Of a DNA stretch of 64,000 nucleotides, positions 18,484 through 26,293 are shown one piece after another (positions within the stretch are counted from its first letter, which is position 1; every line of letters starts with the position of its first letter). The notes beneath the pieces are model-generated. The model did no database searches, was not told where the DNA came from, and saw nothing but the letters and a program-made list of their open reading frames with translations. The stretch comes from Actinomadura macrotermitis. Its GTDB lineage: Bacteria > Actinomycetota > Actinomycetes > Streptosporangiales > Streptosporangiaceae. Position numbers and translations under genes: made by a program. Where the stretch lies: the NCBI RefSeq assembly GCF_009604375.1, contig NZ_WEGH01000006.1, positions 248,001-312,000 on the forward strand. The letters are read 5' to 3'.

Positions 18484-20145
18484 GTGCTGAACATCAAGCG
18501 GATCGGACCGGCCGCCGCGCCCTCCGACGCCCGGCAGGCCATGATCCCCATGCGGGACGGGGCCCGCCTCGCCGCCGACCTCTACCTCGCCGAACCGCCG
18601 GGCCCCGTCGTGCTGGTGCGGCTGCCCTACGACAAGGACGGCGAGTACTGCTTCATGCCCGCCATCGCCCGCTACTTCCTGGCGCGGGGCTACCACGTCG
18701 TCGTCCAGGACGTCCGCGGCAAGTACCGGTCGCAGGGCGCGCCCGAGTTCGCCCGCAACGAACCGGCCGACGGCCGCGACACGATCCAGTGGATCACCGA
18801 GCAGCCCTGGTGCGACGGCGACGTCGTCATGTGGGGCGACTCCTACTACGGCTACACCGCCATCGCCGGGGCGGTCGGCGCCCACCCCGCGCTGCGGGCG
18901 ATCGCGCCGCGCCTCACCGGGTCGCAGCTGTCGATGACCCTGGAGCACGGCGACGGCACCCGCGACGTCGAGCAGACCAGCCGCAAGTTCTACTTCGCCT
19001 CCCACTACGTGGACGCCGGCCGGTACGAGTGGGAGCCCGACTGGGACCGCCGCCCGCTGCGGGCGATGCTCGAGGAGTTCTTCGAGGGGATCGGGAAGCG
19101 CTCGGCCAACTTCGACGGCGAGTTCGCCGGGGAGTCCCTGTTCGTCCCTCCCCCGGTGAAGGCGCTGCTGGAGAGCCCGCCCATCCCGGTCCTGTACACG
19201 ATCGGCTGGTTCGACAACTGCGCCGTGTGGTCCTGGCACGACGTCCGCGCCTTGGCGCAGGACCCGGGCTGGGCCGACCGGCTCCACCTGCGCGTGGAGG
19301 CCGTCGACCACGAGAACTACCGGCTGGGCGACGCCCCGATCGCGCCGCACGACGACCACACCGCCGACGCTGCGGCTCTGGAGCGGCTGCTGCCTCGCTA
19401 TCTCGACCCCGGGATCGAGTTCTTCGACGCCGTCCTCGGCCGGTCGGGCGACCTGGCGTCGCTGCCGCGCGTCCGCTACGAGGTCTGCCACGGCGAGTGG
19501 GGCGAGAGCGACGTCTGGCCGCCCCGTCAGGCGTCCGACCTCGTGTACCACCTGACGGCGTCTTCCTCCCTGGCCGCCGAGGCGCCGACGGAGGCGGGCG
19601 TACTGGAGTGGACGCACGACCCGTCCGACCTGGTGCCTTCGACGGGGATGAACCCCTTCGCCGCCCTGTTCGACCGATCGGACCTGAGTTCGATCGGGGA
19701 GCGCGCGGACGTCCTTCGCTTCACCGGCCCCGTCTCCCCCCAGGATCTCGACCTGGTCGGCACCGTGACGCTGCTGCTGCAGCTCACAGCCCCTGCCGGC
19801 GCGAACATCCACACGCGCTTGCTGGACGTGGCGCCGGACGGCGGCGCGTTCCTCATCGCCAAGGGCCAAGTGCACCTGGAGGTCCCTGCGGACGAGGAGG
19901 AGGTCGTGGTGGACTTGCAGAGCATCGCCTACCGGTTGCGCTCCGGGCACCGCCTCGCGCTCGACGTCATGAGCAGCGACTTCCCCGACTACATCCCCGA
20001 ATGCCCCGTCGGCGCCGACCCGTGGGCGGCCCTGCCGGGCGAGCCGAGCAGCAGGAGGATCACCGTAGGCGGTTCATCGCCCTCGTGCCTGCGCATCGGC
20101 AGATGGCAGCCCGATCAGCTCCGGCAGGCCCGCGCCGGCCGATGA
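18484..20145 (+). CDS. CocE/NonD-family hydrolase (X-Pro dipeptidyl-peptidase type)
   Basis: The 553-residue alpha/beta-hydrolase starts at a GTG preceded by GGAGA. The nucleophile elbow is WGDSYYGYTA. The family oxyanion region PYDKDGEYCF, the VVVQDVRGKYRSQG segment and a C-terminal beta-jellyroll (VTLLLQLTAPAGANIHTRLLDVAPDG) are visible. Relatives include cocaine esterase and proline-specific dipeptidyl peptidases. It follows the importer by 23 bp, which suggests the cell imports a peptide or acylated compound and hydrolyses it inside; no signal peptide is present. The exact substrate is unknown. Confidence 0.82.
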   Translation: MLNIKRIGPAAAPSDARQAMIPMRDGARLAADLYLAEPPGPVVLVRLPYDKDGEYCFMPAIARYFLARGYHVVVQDVRGKYRSQGAPEFARNEPADGRDTIQWITEQPWCDGDVVMWGDSYYGYTAIAGAVGAHPALRAIAPRLTGSQLSMTLEHGDGTRDVEQTSRKFYFASHYVDAGRYEWEPDWDRRPLRAMLEEFFEGIGKRSANFDGEFAGESLFVPPPVKALLESPPIPVLYTIGWFDNCAVWSWHDVRALAQDPGWADRLHLRVEAVDHENYRLGDAPIAPHDDHTADAAALERLLPRYLDPGIEFFDAVLGRSGDLASLPRVRYEVCHGEWGESDVWPPRQASDLVYHLTASSSLAAEAPTEAGVLEWTHDPSDLVPSTGMNPFAALFDRSDLSSIGERADVLRFTGPVSPQDLDLVGTVTLLLQLTAPAGANIHTRLLDVAPDGGAFLIAKGQVHLEVPADEEEVVVDLQSIAYRLRSGHRLALDVMSSDFPDYIPECPVGADPWAALPGEPSSRRITVGGSSPSCLRIGRWQPDQLRQARAGR

Positions 20146-20150
20146 GCGCG

Positions 20151-21044
20151 CTACCCGGCCGAGGCGTGCTCCTGCGCCTCGGCCGGCGCGTCCTCGTCCC
20201 CGCCCTCGTCAGGGATGGTGTCGAGCATGTCGGCCGCGATGGCCCGTGCCTCGGGATCAAGGCGGGCGTGCACGGAGCGGAAGACACGCTGGGCCCGCTC
20301 CGCCGGCCAGTCCTGTGGCAGGTGCTCCTGCGGCAGGCGCGGGTCCTGCCGGATGGTCTGCAGCCACTCGGACTGCAGCAGCAGCTGCCGCGCAAGGCTG
20401 TCGGCGGGTTCGACGGGCAGGGCGGCACCGTCCCAGCGGTCCAGGAAACGGTGGTAGCGGCCTGCGATCGAGGGCAGGTCCCAGGCATCGCGCACGAGCT
20501 CGCCCACATCGGTCGGCGGCAGCGCGCGCGCTTGGAAGACCTTGACGTGGTCGGCCGCCTCCAGACCGTCGAGCAGCGGCCCGACGTCCACCGGGGACGG
20601 GGCGACCCACAGGCCGCCCTGCAACGCGCCGAAACCCGACCACAGCAGCCGCGACCGCAGCACGTGCCGCTGCCGTTTCCACGACTCCGGCAGCGAGAAG
20701 CCGAGCAGCGTCCAGGTGCCGTCCCAGTGGGTGTTGACCGCGCCGATCCGCCAGATCCGGGCCTCGCCGTCCAGGAGGATCTCGCGGGAGCGGGGGGTGA
20801 GGCCGAGGTAGACGCTGCGGCCCCGCCGCACCCGGTGCAGCAGGCCGCTCCGCGCCATCCGGCTGAGCGTGGAGCGCGTGGCGTCCTCGGAGACCCCGAC
20901 CCTGCCCAGCACGTCCAGCACGCTCGCCGTCGCCACGTGGACGTGGCGGCCGAGCACGTAGCCGCCGAAGAAGGTCAGCAGCAGCGCCTGCGGGCGCGGC
21001 ACGCCGCCGCCGTCGGCCTCGGGGAAGGTCGGGTCCTGGGTCAC
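20151..21044 (-). CDS. PaaX-family transcriptional regulator
   Basis: The 297-residue regulator resembles PaaX, the repressor of phenylacetyl-CoA catabolism. It has an N-terminal winged helix (ALLLTFFGGYVLG, then VSEDATRSTLSRMARSGLLHRVRRGRSVYLGLTPRS), a middle domain (WDGTWTLLGFSLPESWKRQRHVLRSRLLWSGFGALQGGLWVAP) and a C-terminal helical domain (WDLPSIAGRYHRFLDRW). I chose the GTG at 21044. The longer in-frame extension to 21113 would run through the divergent promoter at 21082-21110. It probably controls the acyl-CoA operon opposite it. Confidence 0.8.
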   Translation of the reverse strand: MTQDPTFPEADGGGVPRPQALLLTFFGGYVLGRHVHVATASVLDVLGRVGVSEDATRSTLSRMARSGLLHRVRRGRSVYLGLTPRSREILLDGEARIWRIGAVNTHWDGTWTLLGFSLPESWKRQRHVLRSRLLWSGFGALQGGLWVAPSPVDVGPLLDGLEAADHVKVFQARALPPTDVGELVRDAWDLPSIAGRYHRFLDRWDGAALPVEPADSLARQLLLQSEWLQTIRQDPRLPQEHLPQDWPAERAQRVFRSVHARLDPEARAIAADMLDTIPDEGGDEDAPAEAQEHASAG

Positions 21045-21081
21045 GTCCCCCAGCCTAGCGACATCAATAGTGGGCAGCATC

Positions 21082-21110
21082 TTGACTGCCGTAACGAATC
21101 TGCCTACTTT
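21082..21110 (+). promoter_or_regulatory. Strong sigma-70-type promoter of the acyl-CoA operon
   Basis: TTGACT (21082-21087) and TACTTT (21105-21110) are separated by exactly 17 bp, giving a leader of about 100 nt before the GTG at 21218. A dyad GGCAG (21073-21077) / CTGCC (21086-21090) overlaps the -35 box and is a plausible operator for the divergent PaaX-like protein. Confidence 0.65.
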
Positions 21111-21217
21111 CATGAGCGACGCAGCGACCGCTCTCCCCCTGGATTCCAGGATGTCGCTGCCGCTCGACGTTGGGCACTCTCATCACCTCTGCCCAAGTAA
21201 GCGACGGAAGGATCCCA

Positions 21218-22132
21218 GTGAATCTGAAGGACACGGTCGCCATCGTCACCGGCGCCGGCAAGGGCCTCGGCCGCAGCTACGCCCTCGCGCTGGCCGGCGC
21301 CGGCGCCGCGGTCGTGGTGAACGACGTGGACGACGCGGCGGCCGAGCGGGTCGTCAAGGAGATCGCCGCGCAGGGCGGCCGGGCCGTCGCCGAGACCGGC
21401 GCGGTCGGCACGACGGCCGTCGCCGAGGCCCTGGTCACCCGCGCGGTGCAGGAGTTCGGCCGGCTGGACGTCCTGGTGACCAACGCCGGGATCCTGCGCG
21501 ACCGGGTGCTGTGGAAGATGTCGGACGAGGACTTCGACGCGGTGATCGGCGTCCACCTGAAGGGCACCTTCACCTGCGTACGCGCCGCCGTCCAGCGGAT
21601 GCGCGAGCAGGGCGACGGCGGGCGGATCATCGTCGTCGGCTCGCCCGCCGGGCAGCGCGGCAACTTCGGGCAGACCAACTACTCCGCGGCCAAGGCCGCG
21701 ATCGTCGGCATGGTCCGCACCTGGGCGATGGAGTGCGCCAAGGCCGGCATCACCGTCAACGCCGTCGTCCCCGTCGCGGCGACCGAGATGACCCGCACCA
21801 TCCCGGCCTTCGCCCCCCACATCGAGGCGTGGGAGGAGCGCGGCGAGCCCTTCCCCGCGTGGCTGCGCGCCGCCGAGGGCTTCGGCACGACCGAGGACGT
21901 CGCGGCCCTGCCGGTCTTCCTGGCCTCCCCCGCCGCCGCGAAGGTGACCGGGCAGGCCATCGGCATCGGCGGTGACAAGCTGTCCCTGTGGTCGCACCCG
22001 CAGGAGGTCGCCGTGGCCTACCGCGAGGGCGGCTGGGACGCCGACGCGATCGCCGCCACCTGGGCGGCCGGCGTCGGCCGCGAGCCGCAGACCTACGGCA
22101 TCCCCGCGCCGCAGGCCCCCGAGGCCCCGTGA
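21218..22132 (+). CDS. Short-chain dehydrogenase/reductase
   Basis: This is a 304-residue classical SDR. The cofactor motif is VTGAGKGLGRSYA, followed by the NAG motif in VLVTNAGILRD, the catalytic serine in IIVVGSPAGQRG and the YxxxK motif in NYSAAKAAIVG. An acidic pair after the second strand (VVVNDVDD) favours NAD(H). The C-terminal extension of about 40 residues after the Rossmann core (SLWSHPQEVAVAYREGGWDA) resembles that of multifunctional beta-oxidation hydroxyacyl-CoA dehydrogenases. It heads a five-gene operon of acyl-CoA enzymes. GGAAGGA lies before the GTG start. An upstream in-frame ATG at 21170 is less well placed. Confidence 0.82.
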   Translation: MNLKDTVAIVTGAGKGLGRSYALALAGAGAAVVVNDVDDAAAERVVKEIAAQGGRAVAETGAVGTTAVAEALVTRAVQEFGRLDVLVTNAGILRDRVLWKMSDEDFDAVIGVHLKGTFTCVRAAVQRMREQGDGGRIIVVGSPAGQRGNFGQTNYSAAKAAIVGMVRTWAMECAKAGITVNAVVPVAATEMTRTIPAFAPHIEAWEERGEPFPAWLRAAEGFGTTEDVAALPVFLASPAAAKVTGQAIGIGGDKLSLWSHPQEVAVAYREGGWDADAIAATWAAGVGREPQTYGIPAPQAPEAP

Positions 22133-22161
22133 TGGCCGGCACAGTGATGGCCGGCACCGTG
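22132..22161 (+). repeat. 15-bp tandem duplication at a gene start
   Basis: ATGGCCGGCACAGTG is followed directly by ATGGCCGGCACCGTG and then by a third ATG. The copies differ at one base. The unit encodes M-A-G-T-V in frame, so the duplication adds five residues and an extra start codon without breaking the amidohydrolase. Confidence 0.85.
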
Positions 22162-23037
22162 ATGAACGTCGACGAGCTGGTCGCCATCGACGTCCACACC
22201 CACGCCGAGGTCTCCGCCGACGGCCACACCGCGCTGTCGCCGGAACTGCTCGCCGCGTCGGAGAAGTACTTCGGCGCCCACGGCCACCGGCAGCCGACCA
22301 TCGACGAGATGGCCGCCTACTACCGCGAGCGCCGGATGGCCGCCGTGGTGTTCACCGTGGACACCGAGCACGCCACCGGTCACCCGCCGATCCCGAACGA
22401 GCACGTCGCCGAGCAGTGCGCGCGCCACCCCGACGCCCTGATCCCGTTCGCCAGCATCGACCCCTGGCGCGGCCGGGCCGGCGCCCGCGCGGCGCGCAGG
22501 CTGGTCGAGGAGCACGGCGTGCGCGGCTTCAAGTTCCACCCCAGCCTGCAGGGCTTCGACCCGAACGACCGCATGGCCTACCCGCTTTACGAGGTCATCG
22601 AGGAGCTCGGCGTGCCCGCGCTGTTCCACACCGGGCAGACCGGCATCGGCGCCGGCGTGCCGGGCGGCGGCGGCATCCGGCTGCGGCACTCCAACCCGAT
22701 GCTGGTCGACGACGTGGCGGTGGACTTCCCCGAGCTGCGGATCATCCTGGCCCACCCGTCCTTCCCCTGGCAGGACGAGGCGCTGGCCGTGGCCACGCAC
22801 AAGCCGTACGTCTACATCGACCTGTCGGGCTGGTCGCCGAAGTACTTCCCGCCGCAGCTGGTGCGCTACGCCAACTCCCTGCTGCAGGACAAGGTGCTGT
22901 TCGGCTCCGACCATCCGGTCATCACACCCGACCGCTGGCTGGCCGACTTCGACAAGCTGGACATCAAGCCCGAGGTGCGGCCGAAGATCCTGAAGTCCAA
23001 CGCGGCCCGCCTGCTCGGCCTCACCAAGGAGGGGTAG
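22132..23037 (+). CDS. Amidohydrolase family 2 (metal-dependent TIM barrel)
   Basis: The 301-residue enzyme belongs to the amidohydrolase-2 group, which includes ACMS decarboxylase and related decarboxylases and hydratases. It has the metal-binding HxH in IDVHTHAEV, the GFKFHPSLQGFDPND strand, the ILAHPSFPW histidine and the C-terminal aspartate in VLFGSDHPVITPD. It would act on an aromatic or unsaturated acid intermediate feeding the acyl-CoA ligase downstream. The ATG overlaps the SDR stop. The first ten codons are a 15-bp tandem duplication, which gives three possible ATG starts (22132, 22147, 22162). Confidence 0.8.
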   Translation: MAGTVMAGTVMNVDELVAIDVHTHAEVSADGHTALSPELLAASEKYFGAHGHRQPTIDEMAAYYRERRMAAVVFTVDTEHATGHPPIPNEHVAEQCARHPDALIPFASIDPWRGRAGARAARRLVEEHGVRGFKFHPSLQGFDPNDRMAYPLYEVIEELGVPALFHTGQTGIGAGVPGGGGIRLRHSNPMLVDDVAVDFPELRIILAHPSFPWQDEALAVATHKPYVYIDLSGWSPKYFPPQLVRYANSLLQDKVLFGSDHPVITPDRWLADFDKLDIKPEVRPKILKSNAARLLGLTKEG

Positions 23038-23042
23038 CGGCC

Positions 23043-24569
23043 ATGGACAACGAGGGCATCGGCTCCTGGACGGCACGCCGCGCCCGCAAGACGCCGGGCA
23101 GGGTCGCGGTCGTCCACGGCGAGACCCGGCTCACCTACGCGGACCTGCACGAACGGGTGTGCCGGCTGGCGCACGCGCTGCGCGGCCTCGGCGTCCGGCG
23201 CGGCGACCGGGTCGCCTACCTCGGCCCGAACCACCCGGCCTTCCTGGAGACGCTGTTCGCCGCCGGCATGCTCGGCGCGGTCTTCGTCCCGCTGAACATG
23301 CGCCTGGCGGGCCCGGAACTGGAGCACTGCCTGACCGACTCGGGCACCGGCGTGCTCGTCCACGCCCCCGAGCACGCCGCGGTGGCCGCCGAGGCGGCCG
23401 GCGCGGTCCGGCACCGCGTCGCCCTCGCCGGTCCCGGGCAGGGCGCGGCCGGGTACGAGGACCTGCTGGCGGCCTCGCCCGCCGAGCCCGTCGACGAGGC
23501 GGTGCGCCTGGACGACCCCTGCCTGATCATGTACACCTCCGGCACCACCGGCCGCCCCAAGGGCGCGGTGCTCACCCACGGCAACATCACCTGGAACAGC
23601 GTCAACGTGCTGGTCGACATCGACCTCGCCGCCGACGAGGTCACCCTGGTCGTGGCGCCGCTGTTCCACACCGCCGGGCTGAACATGACCTGCCTGCCGA
23701 CCCTGCTGAAGGGCGGCACGGTCGTGCTGATGCCGGCCTTCGACCCCGCCGCGGCGCTGGCGGCGATCGAGGCCCACCGCGTGACGTACATGTTCGGCGT
23801 GCCGGTGATGTTCGACGCGATGGCGGCGTGCCCGGCGTGGCCGTCGGCCGACCTGTCCAGCCTGCGGCAGCTCAACTGCGGCGGGTCGCCGGTGCCGCCG
23901 AGCACCATCCGCACCTACCAGGACCGGGGCCTGGCCTTCAGCCAGGGCTACGGCATGACCGAGGCGTCGCCCGGCGTCCTCTACCTGGCCCGCGAGGACG
24001 CCGCCCGCAAGGCGGGCACGGCCGGGGTGCCGCACTTCTTCACCGACGTGCGCGTGGTGGACCCCGAGCTGCGCGACGTCGCCCCCGGTGAGAAGGGCGA
24101 GGTCCTGGTCAGCGGCCCGAACGTGATGCGCGGCTACTGGGGGCTGCCCGCCGAGACCGCCCGCACCATGGCCGCCGGCTGGTTCCGCTCCGGTGACGTG
24201 GCCACCGTCGACGCCGACGGCTACGTCGCCATCGTCGACCGGGTCAAGGACATGATCATCTCGGGCGGGGAGAACGTCTACCCCGCCGAGGTGGAGGCGG
24301 TCCTGTACGAGCACCCGGACGTCGCCGAGTGCGCCGTCATCGGCGTGCCCGACGAGCGGTGGGGCGAGGTCGGCCGCGCCGTCGTCGTCCCGAGGCCGGG
24401 GGCCGACCCGAAGGAGCCGGACCTCATCGCGTTCCTGCAGACCAGGCTCGCCAAGTACAAGGTCCCCAAGACCGTCGTCTTCACCACCGAACTGCCGCGC
24501 AACCCCACCGGCAAGATCCTCAAGAAGGTGCTGCGCGCCACCCACGCGCGGCCGAAGGAGAACCCATGA
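23043..24569 (+). CDS. Long-chain-type fatty-acid/acyl-CoA ligase
   Basis: The 508-residue AMP-forming ligase would activate a carboxylic acid to its CoA ester using ATP. Core motifs: MYTSGTTGRPKGAVLTH (P-loop-like), the QGYGMTEASPG adenine motif, the WFRSGDVATVDADGYVAIVDRVKDMI hinge region and the C-terminal catalytic lysine in PRNPTGKILKKVLR. It sits between a putative amidohydrolase and a MaoC hydratase, so it probably feeds a beta-oxidation-like route. The next gene overlaps its stop by four bases. Confidence 0.87.
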   Translation: MDNEGIGSWTARRARKTPGRVAVVHGETRLTYADLHERVCRLAHALRGLGVRRGDRVAYLGPNHPAFLETLFAAGMLGAVFVPLNMRLAGPELEHCLTDSGTGVLVHAPEHAAVAAEAAGAVRHRVALAGPGQGAAGYEDLLAASPAEPVDEAVRLDDPCLIMYTSGTTGRPKGAVLTHGNITWNSVNVLVDIDLAADEVTLVVAPLFHTAGLNMTCLPTLLKGGTVVLMPAFDPAAALAAIEAHRVTYMFGVPVMFDAMAACPAWPSADLSSLRQLNCGGSPVPPSTIRTYQDRGLAFSQGYGMTEASPGVLYLAREDAARKAGTAGVPHFFTDVRVVDPELRDVAPGEKGEVLVSGPNVMRGYWGLPAETARTMAAGWFRSGDVATVDADGYVAIVDRVKDMIISGGENVYPAEVEAVLYEHPDVAECAVIGVPDERWGEVGRAVVVPRPGADPKEPDLIAFLQTRLAKYKVPKTVVFTTELPRNPTGKILKKVLRATHARPKENP

Positions 24570-25024
24570 CCACCAAGGCCGACGGCCTCGCCGAACTGCT
24601 CGCCCTCAAGGGCGCCGACCTCGGGCACACCGGCTGGATCGACGTCACCCAGGAGCGGGTGAACACCTTCGCCGACGCCACCGACGACCACCAGTGGATC
24701 CACGTCGACCCCGCCAAGGCCGCGGACGGCCCGTTCGGCGGCACGATCGCGCACGGCTACCTGACCCTGGCGCTGCTCATCCCGCTGTTCAACGAGCTGC
24801 TGGAGATCGGCGGCGTGTCGATGAGCGTCAACTACGGGCTGAACAAGGTGCGCTTCCCCGCCCCGGTGCCGGTCGGCGCGAAGATCCGGCTGGGCGGCGT
24901 CGTCGCCGACGTGACCGAGGTCAAGGGCGACGGCGTGGAGATGACGATGGACTTCACCGTGGAGACCGACCGCGGCGGCAAGCCCGCCTGCGTCGCCCAG
25001 GCGGTCTACCGGCACTACGCCTGA
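24566..25024 (+). CDS. MaoC-like (R)-enoyl-CoA hydratase
   Basis: The 152-residue single hotdog domain has the hydratase-2 catalytic motif FADATDDHQWIHVD (aspartate and histidine), followed by GPFGGTIAHGYLTLAL. It would add water to a trans-2-enoyl-CoA. The length is usual for NodN/MaoC single-domain proteins. It is translationally coupled to the ligase and completes the activation/hydration steps, with the SDR as the likely following dehydrogenase. Confidence 0.85.
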   Translation: MTTKADGLAELLALKGADLGHTGWIDVTQERVNTFADATDDHQWIHVDPAKAADGPFGGTIAHGYLTLALLIPLFNELLEIGGVSMSVNYGLNKVRFPAPVPVGAKIRLGGVVADVTEVKGDGVEMTMDFTVETDRGGKPACVAQAVYRHYA

Positions 25025-25041
25025 CCCCCACGTCGTTACGG

Positions 25042-25070
25042 TTGCGTTTCGTCGTCACGGTCACTAGCGT
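25042..25070 (+). promoter_or_regulatory. Promoter of the thioesterase gene
   Basis: TTGCGT (25042-25047) and TAGCGT (25065-25070) are 17 bp apart, about 50 bp before the thioesterase ATG. The gene may thus be transcribed separately from the upstream operon. Confidence 0.5.
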
Positions 25071-25118
25071 GCCCGGCGTACGGGGAAACACTCCCGTGAC
25101 GACGTGCGGGGAGCGCTC

Positions 25119-25913
25119 ATGACGTACCGGTTCGACGCCGACACCAGGGTCGTTCCCGCGGCGGGGCCGCGCTGGTCGGCCGAGGTGGACCCGGGCTGGG
25201 CCACCATCGGCGGCGCCCCGAACGGCGGCTACCTGTTCGCGATCGCCCTCGCCGCGGCCGCCCAGGCCGCCCCCGCCCAGCGCCTGCTCTCGGCGACCGC
25301 GCACTTCCTGCGGCCCGGCGCCGCGGGCGCCGCCGAGATCGACGTCGAGCCCGTCAAGATCGGCCGTCTCACCAGCACCGTCGCCGCCGCCCTCCGCCAG
25401 GACGGCAAGGAGCGGGTGCGCGTGCTGGCCATGTACGGCGACGCGGCGGCCCTGGACGGCCCCGCCGAGCTCGCGATCGAGCCGCCCGCCATCCCCGGCC
25501 CGGACGAGTGCGCCGCCCCGTCCGCCGAGCTGGCCCTGGCGCTGGAGGCGCACATCGCGCTGCGCTACGACTACCGCGTCCCGGCCGTCTCCCGCTGGGT
25601 CGGCGGCGCCGGCCCGGGCACCGCGGCGCTGGACGGCTGGATCCGCTTCGCCGACGGCCGCGAGCCCGACCTGGCCGCGCTGCCCCTGCTCGTCGACGCG
25701 TTCCCGCCCGTCCTCGGCGAACTGGTCGGCCCGGTGCACGTCCCGACGATGGAACTGACCGTGCACCTGCGGCAGGAGCCCGCACCCGGCTGGATCCAGG
25801 CGCGCCTGGAAAGCCGCCAGCTCGCCGGCGGCCTGGTCGAGGAGGACGCCTACCTCTGGGACTCCAAGGGCCGCCTGGTCGCGATGTCCCGTCAGCTCGG
25901 CCTGCGCCGCTGA
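25119..25913 (+). CDS. Thioesterase-like (TesB-type double hotdog) protein
   Basis: The 264-residue protein resembles acyl-CoA thioesterase II-type double hotdog proteins. The first domain holds WATIGGAPNGGYLFAIALAAAAQAA and ATAHFLRPGAAG. The second holds LDGWIRFADGREPDLAALPLLVDAFPP, and the C-terminus is EEDAYLWDSKGRLVAMSRQLGL, a common hotdog ending. It would release free acid and CoA from an acyl-CoA. I chose the ATG at 25119 because GGGGAG precedes it; a GTG at 25104 is the alternative. Confidence 0.8.
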   Translation: MTYRFDADTRVVPAAGPRWSAEVDPGWATIGGAPNGGYLFAIALAAAAQAAPAQRLLSATAHFLRPGAAGAAEIDVEPVKIGRLTSTVAAALRQDGKERVRVLAMYGDAAALDGPAELAIEPPAIPGPDECAAPSAELALALEAHIALRYDYRVPAVSRWVGGAGPGTAALDGWIRFADGREPDLAALPLLVDAFPPVLGELVGPVHVPTMELTVHLRQEPAPGWIQARLESRQLAGGLVEEDAYLWDSKGRLVAMSRQLGLRR

Positions 25914-25920
25914 CGCCTCC

Positions 25921-25942
25921 CCCGCCCCTGCGCGCGGGCGGG
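25921..25942. terminator. Weak GC hairpin after the thioesterase gene
   Basis: CCCGCCC and GGGCGGG arms enclose an 8-nt loop shortly after the stop codon. There is no T-run. Confidence 0.4.
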
Positions 25943-26093
25943 ATCTCCTTCACCGGCGGCGCGAAGAGGGCGCCGTAGGTCCGCCGCGCCCGGAATCGTC
26001 GCCGCGTGGGCGATGAGTTCGCGGGGTGTGCGTGGTCTGCAGGGATGTCCGGCAGCGAAGGAGAGAGTTCGATGTCGGCTGCGTCACACCGGG

Positions 26094-26124
26094 TTGACCT
26101 CAAGCGGAGTCCAGGTCCGAGGCT
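26094..26124 (+). promoter_or_regulatory. MerR-type promoter before the efflux pump
   Basis: TTGACC (26094-26099) is followed after an over-long 19-bp spacer by GAGGCT (26119-26124). The spacer is bracketed by the dyad GACCT (26096-26100) / AGGTC (26113-26117). A 19-bp spacer with central dyad is the hallmark of promoters untwisted by MerR/SoxR-type activators. The efflux gene starts about 165 bp downstream. The rest of the 25943-26293 gap holds no convincing ORF. Confidence 0.45.
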
Positions 26125-26293
26125 GGAGAGCGCGGAGCTGCGACGTCCCGCCAAACTGTCGGACCCCGTTGGAATACTCGGTGATCTCGTACCGTTTAAT
26201 TCGTTCGCAAAGTGTCAGTCACTGCAGTAATTTGCGTGGACACCCCGTGACCCATCCCTCCACCCCTGCCTGCGCGCGCCGCGGGCCGAACGA

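Noticed and set aside
26006..26230. Small plus-strand ORFs before the efflux pump
   Set aside because: No ribosome site or coding signature; they cover the MerR-like promoter.
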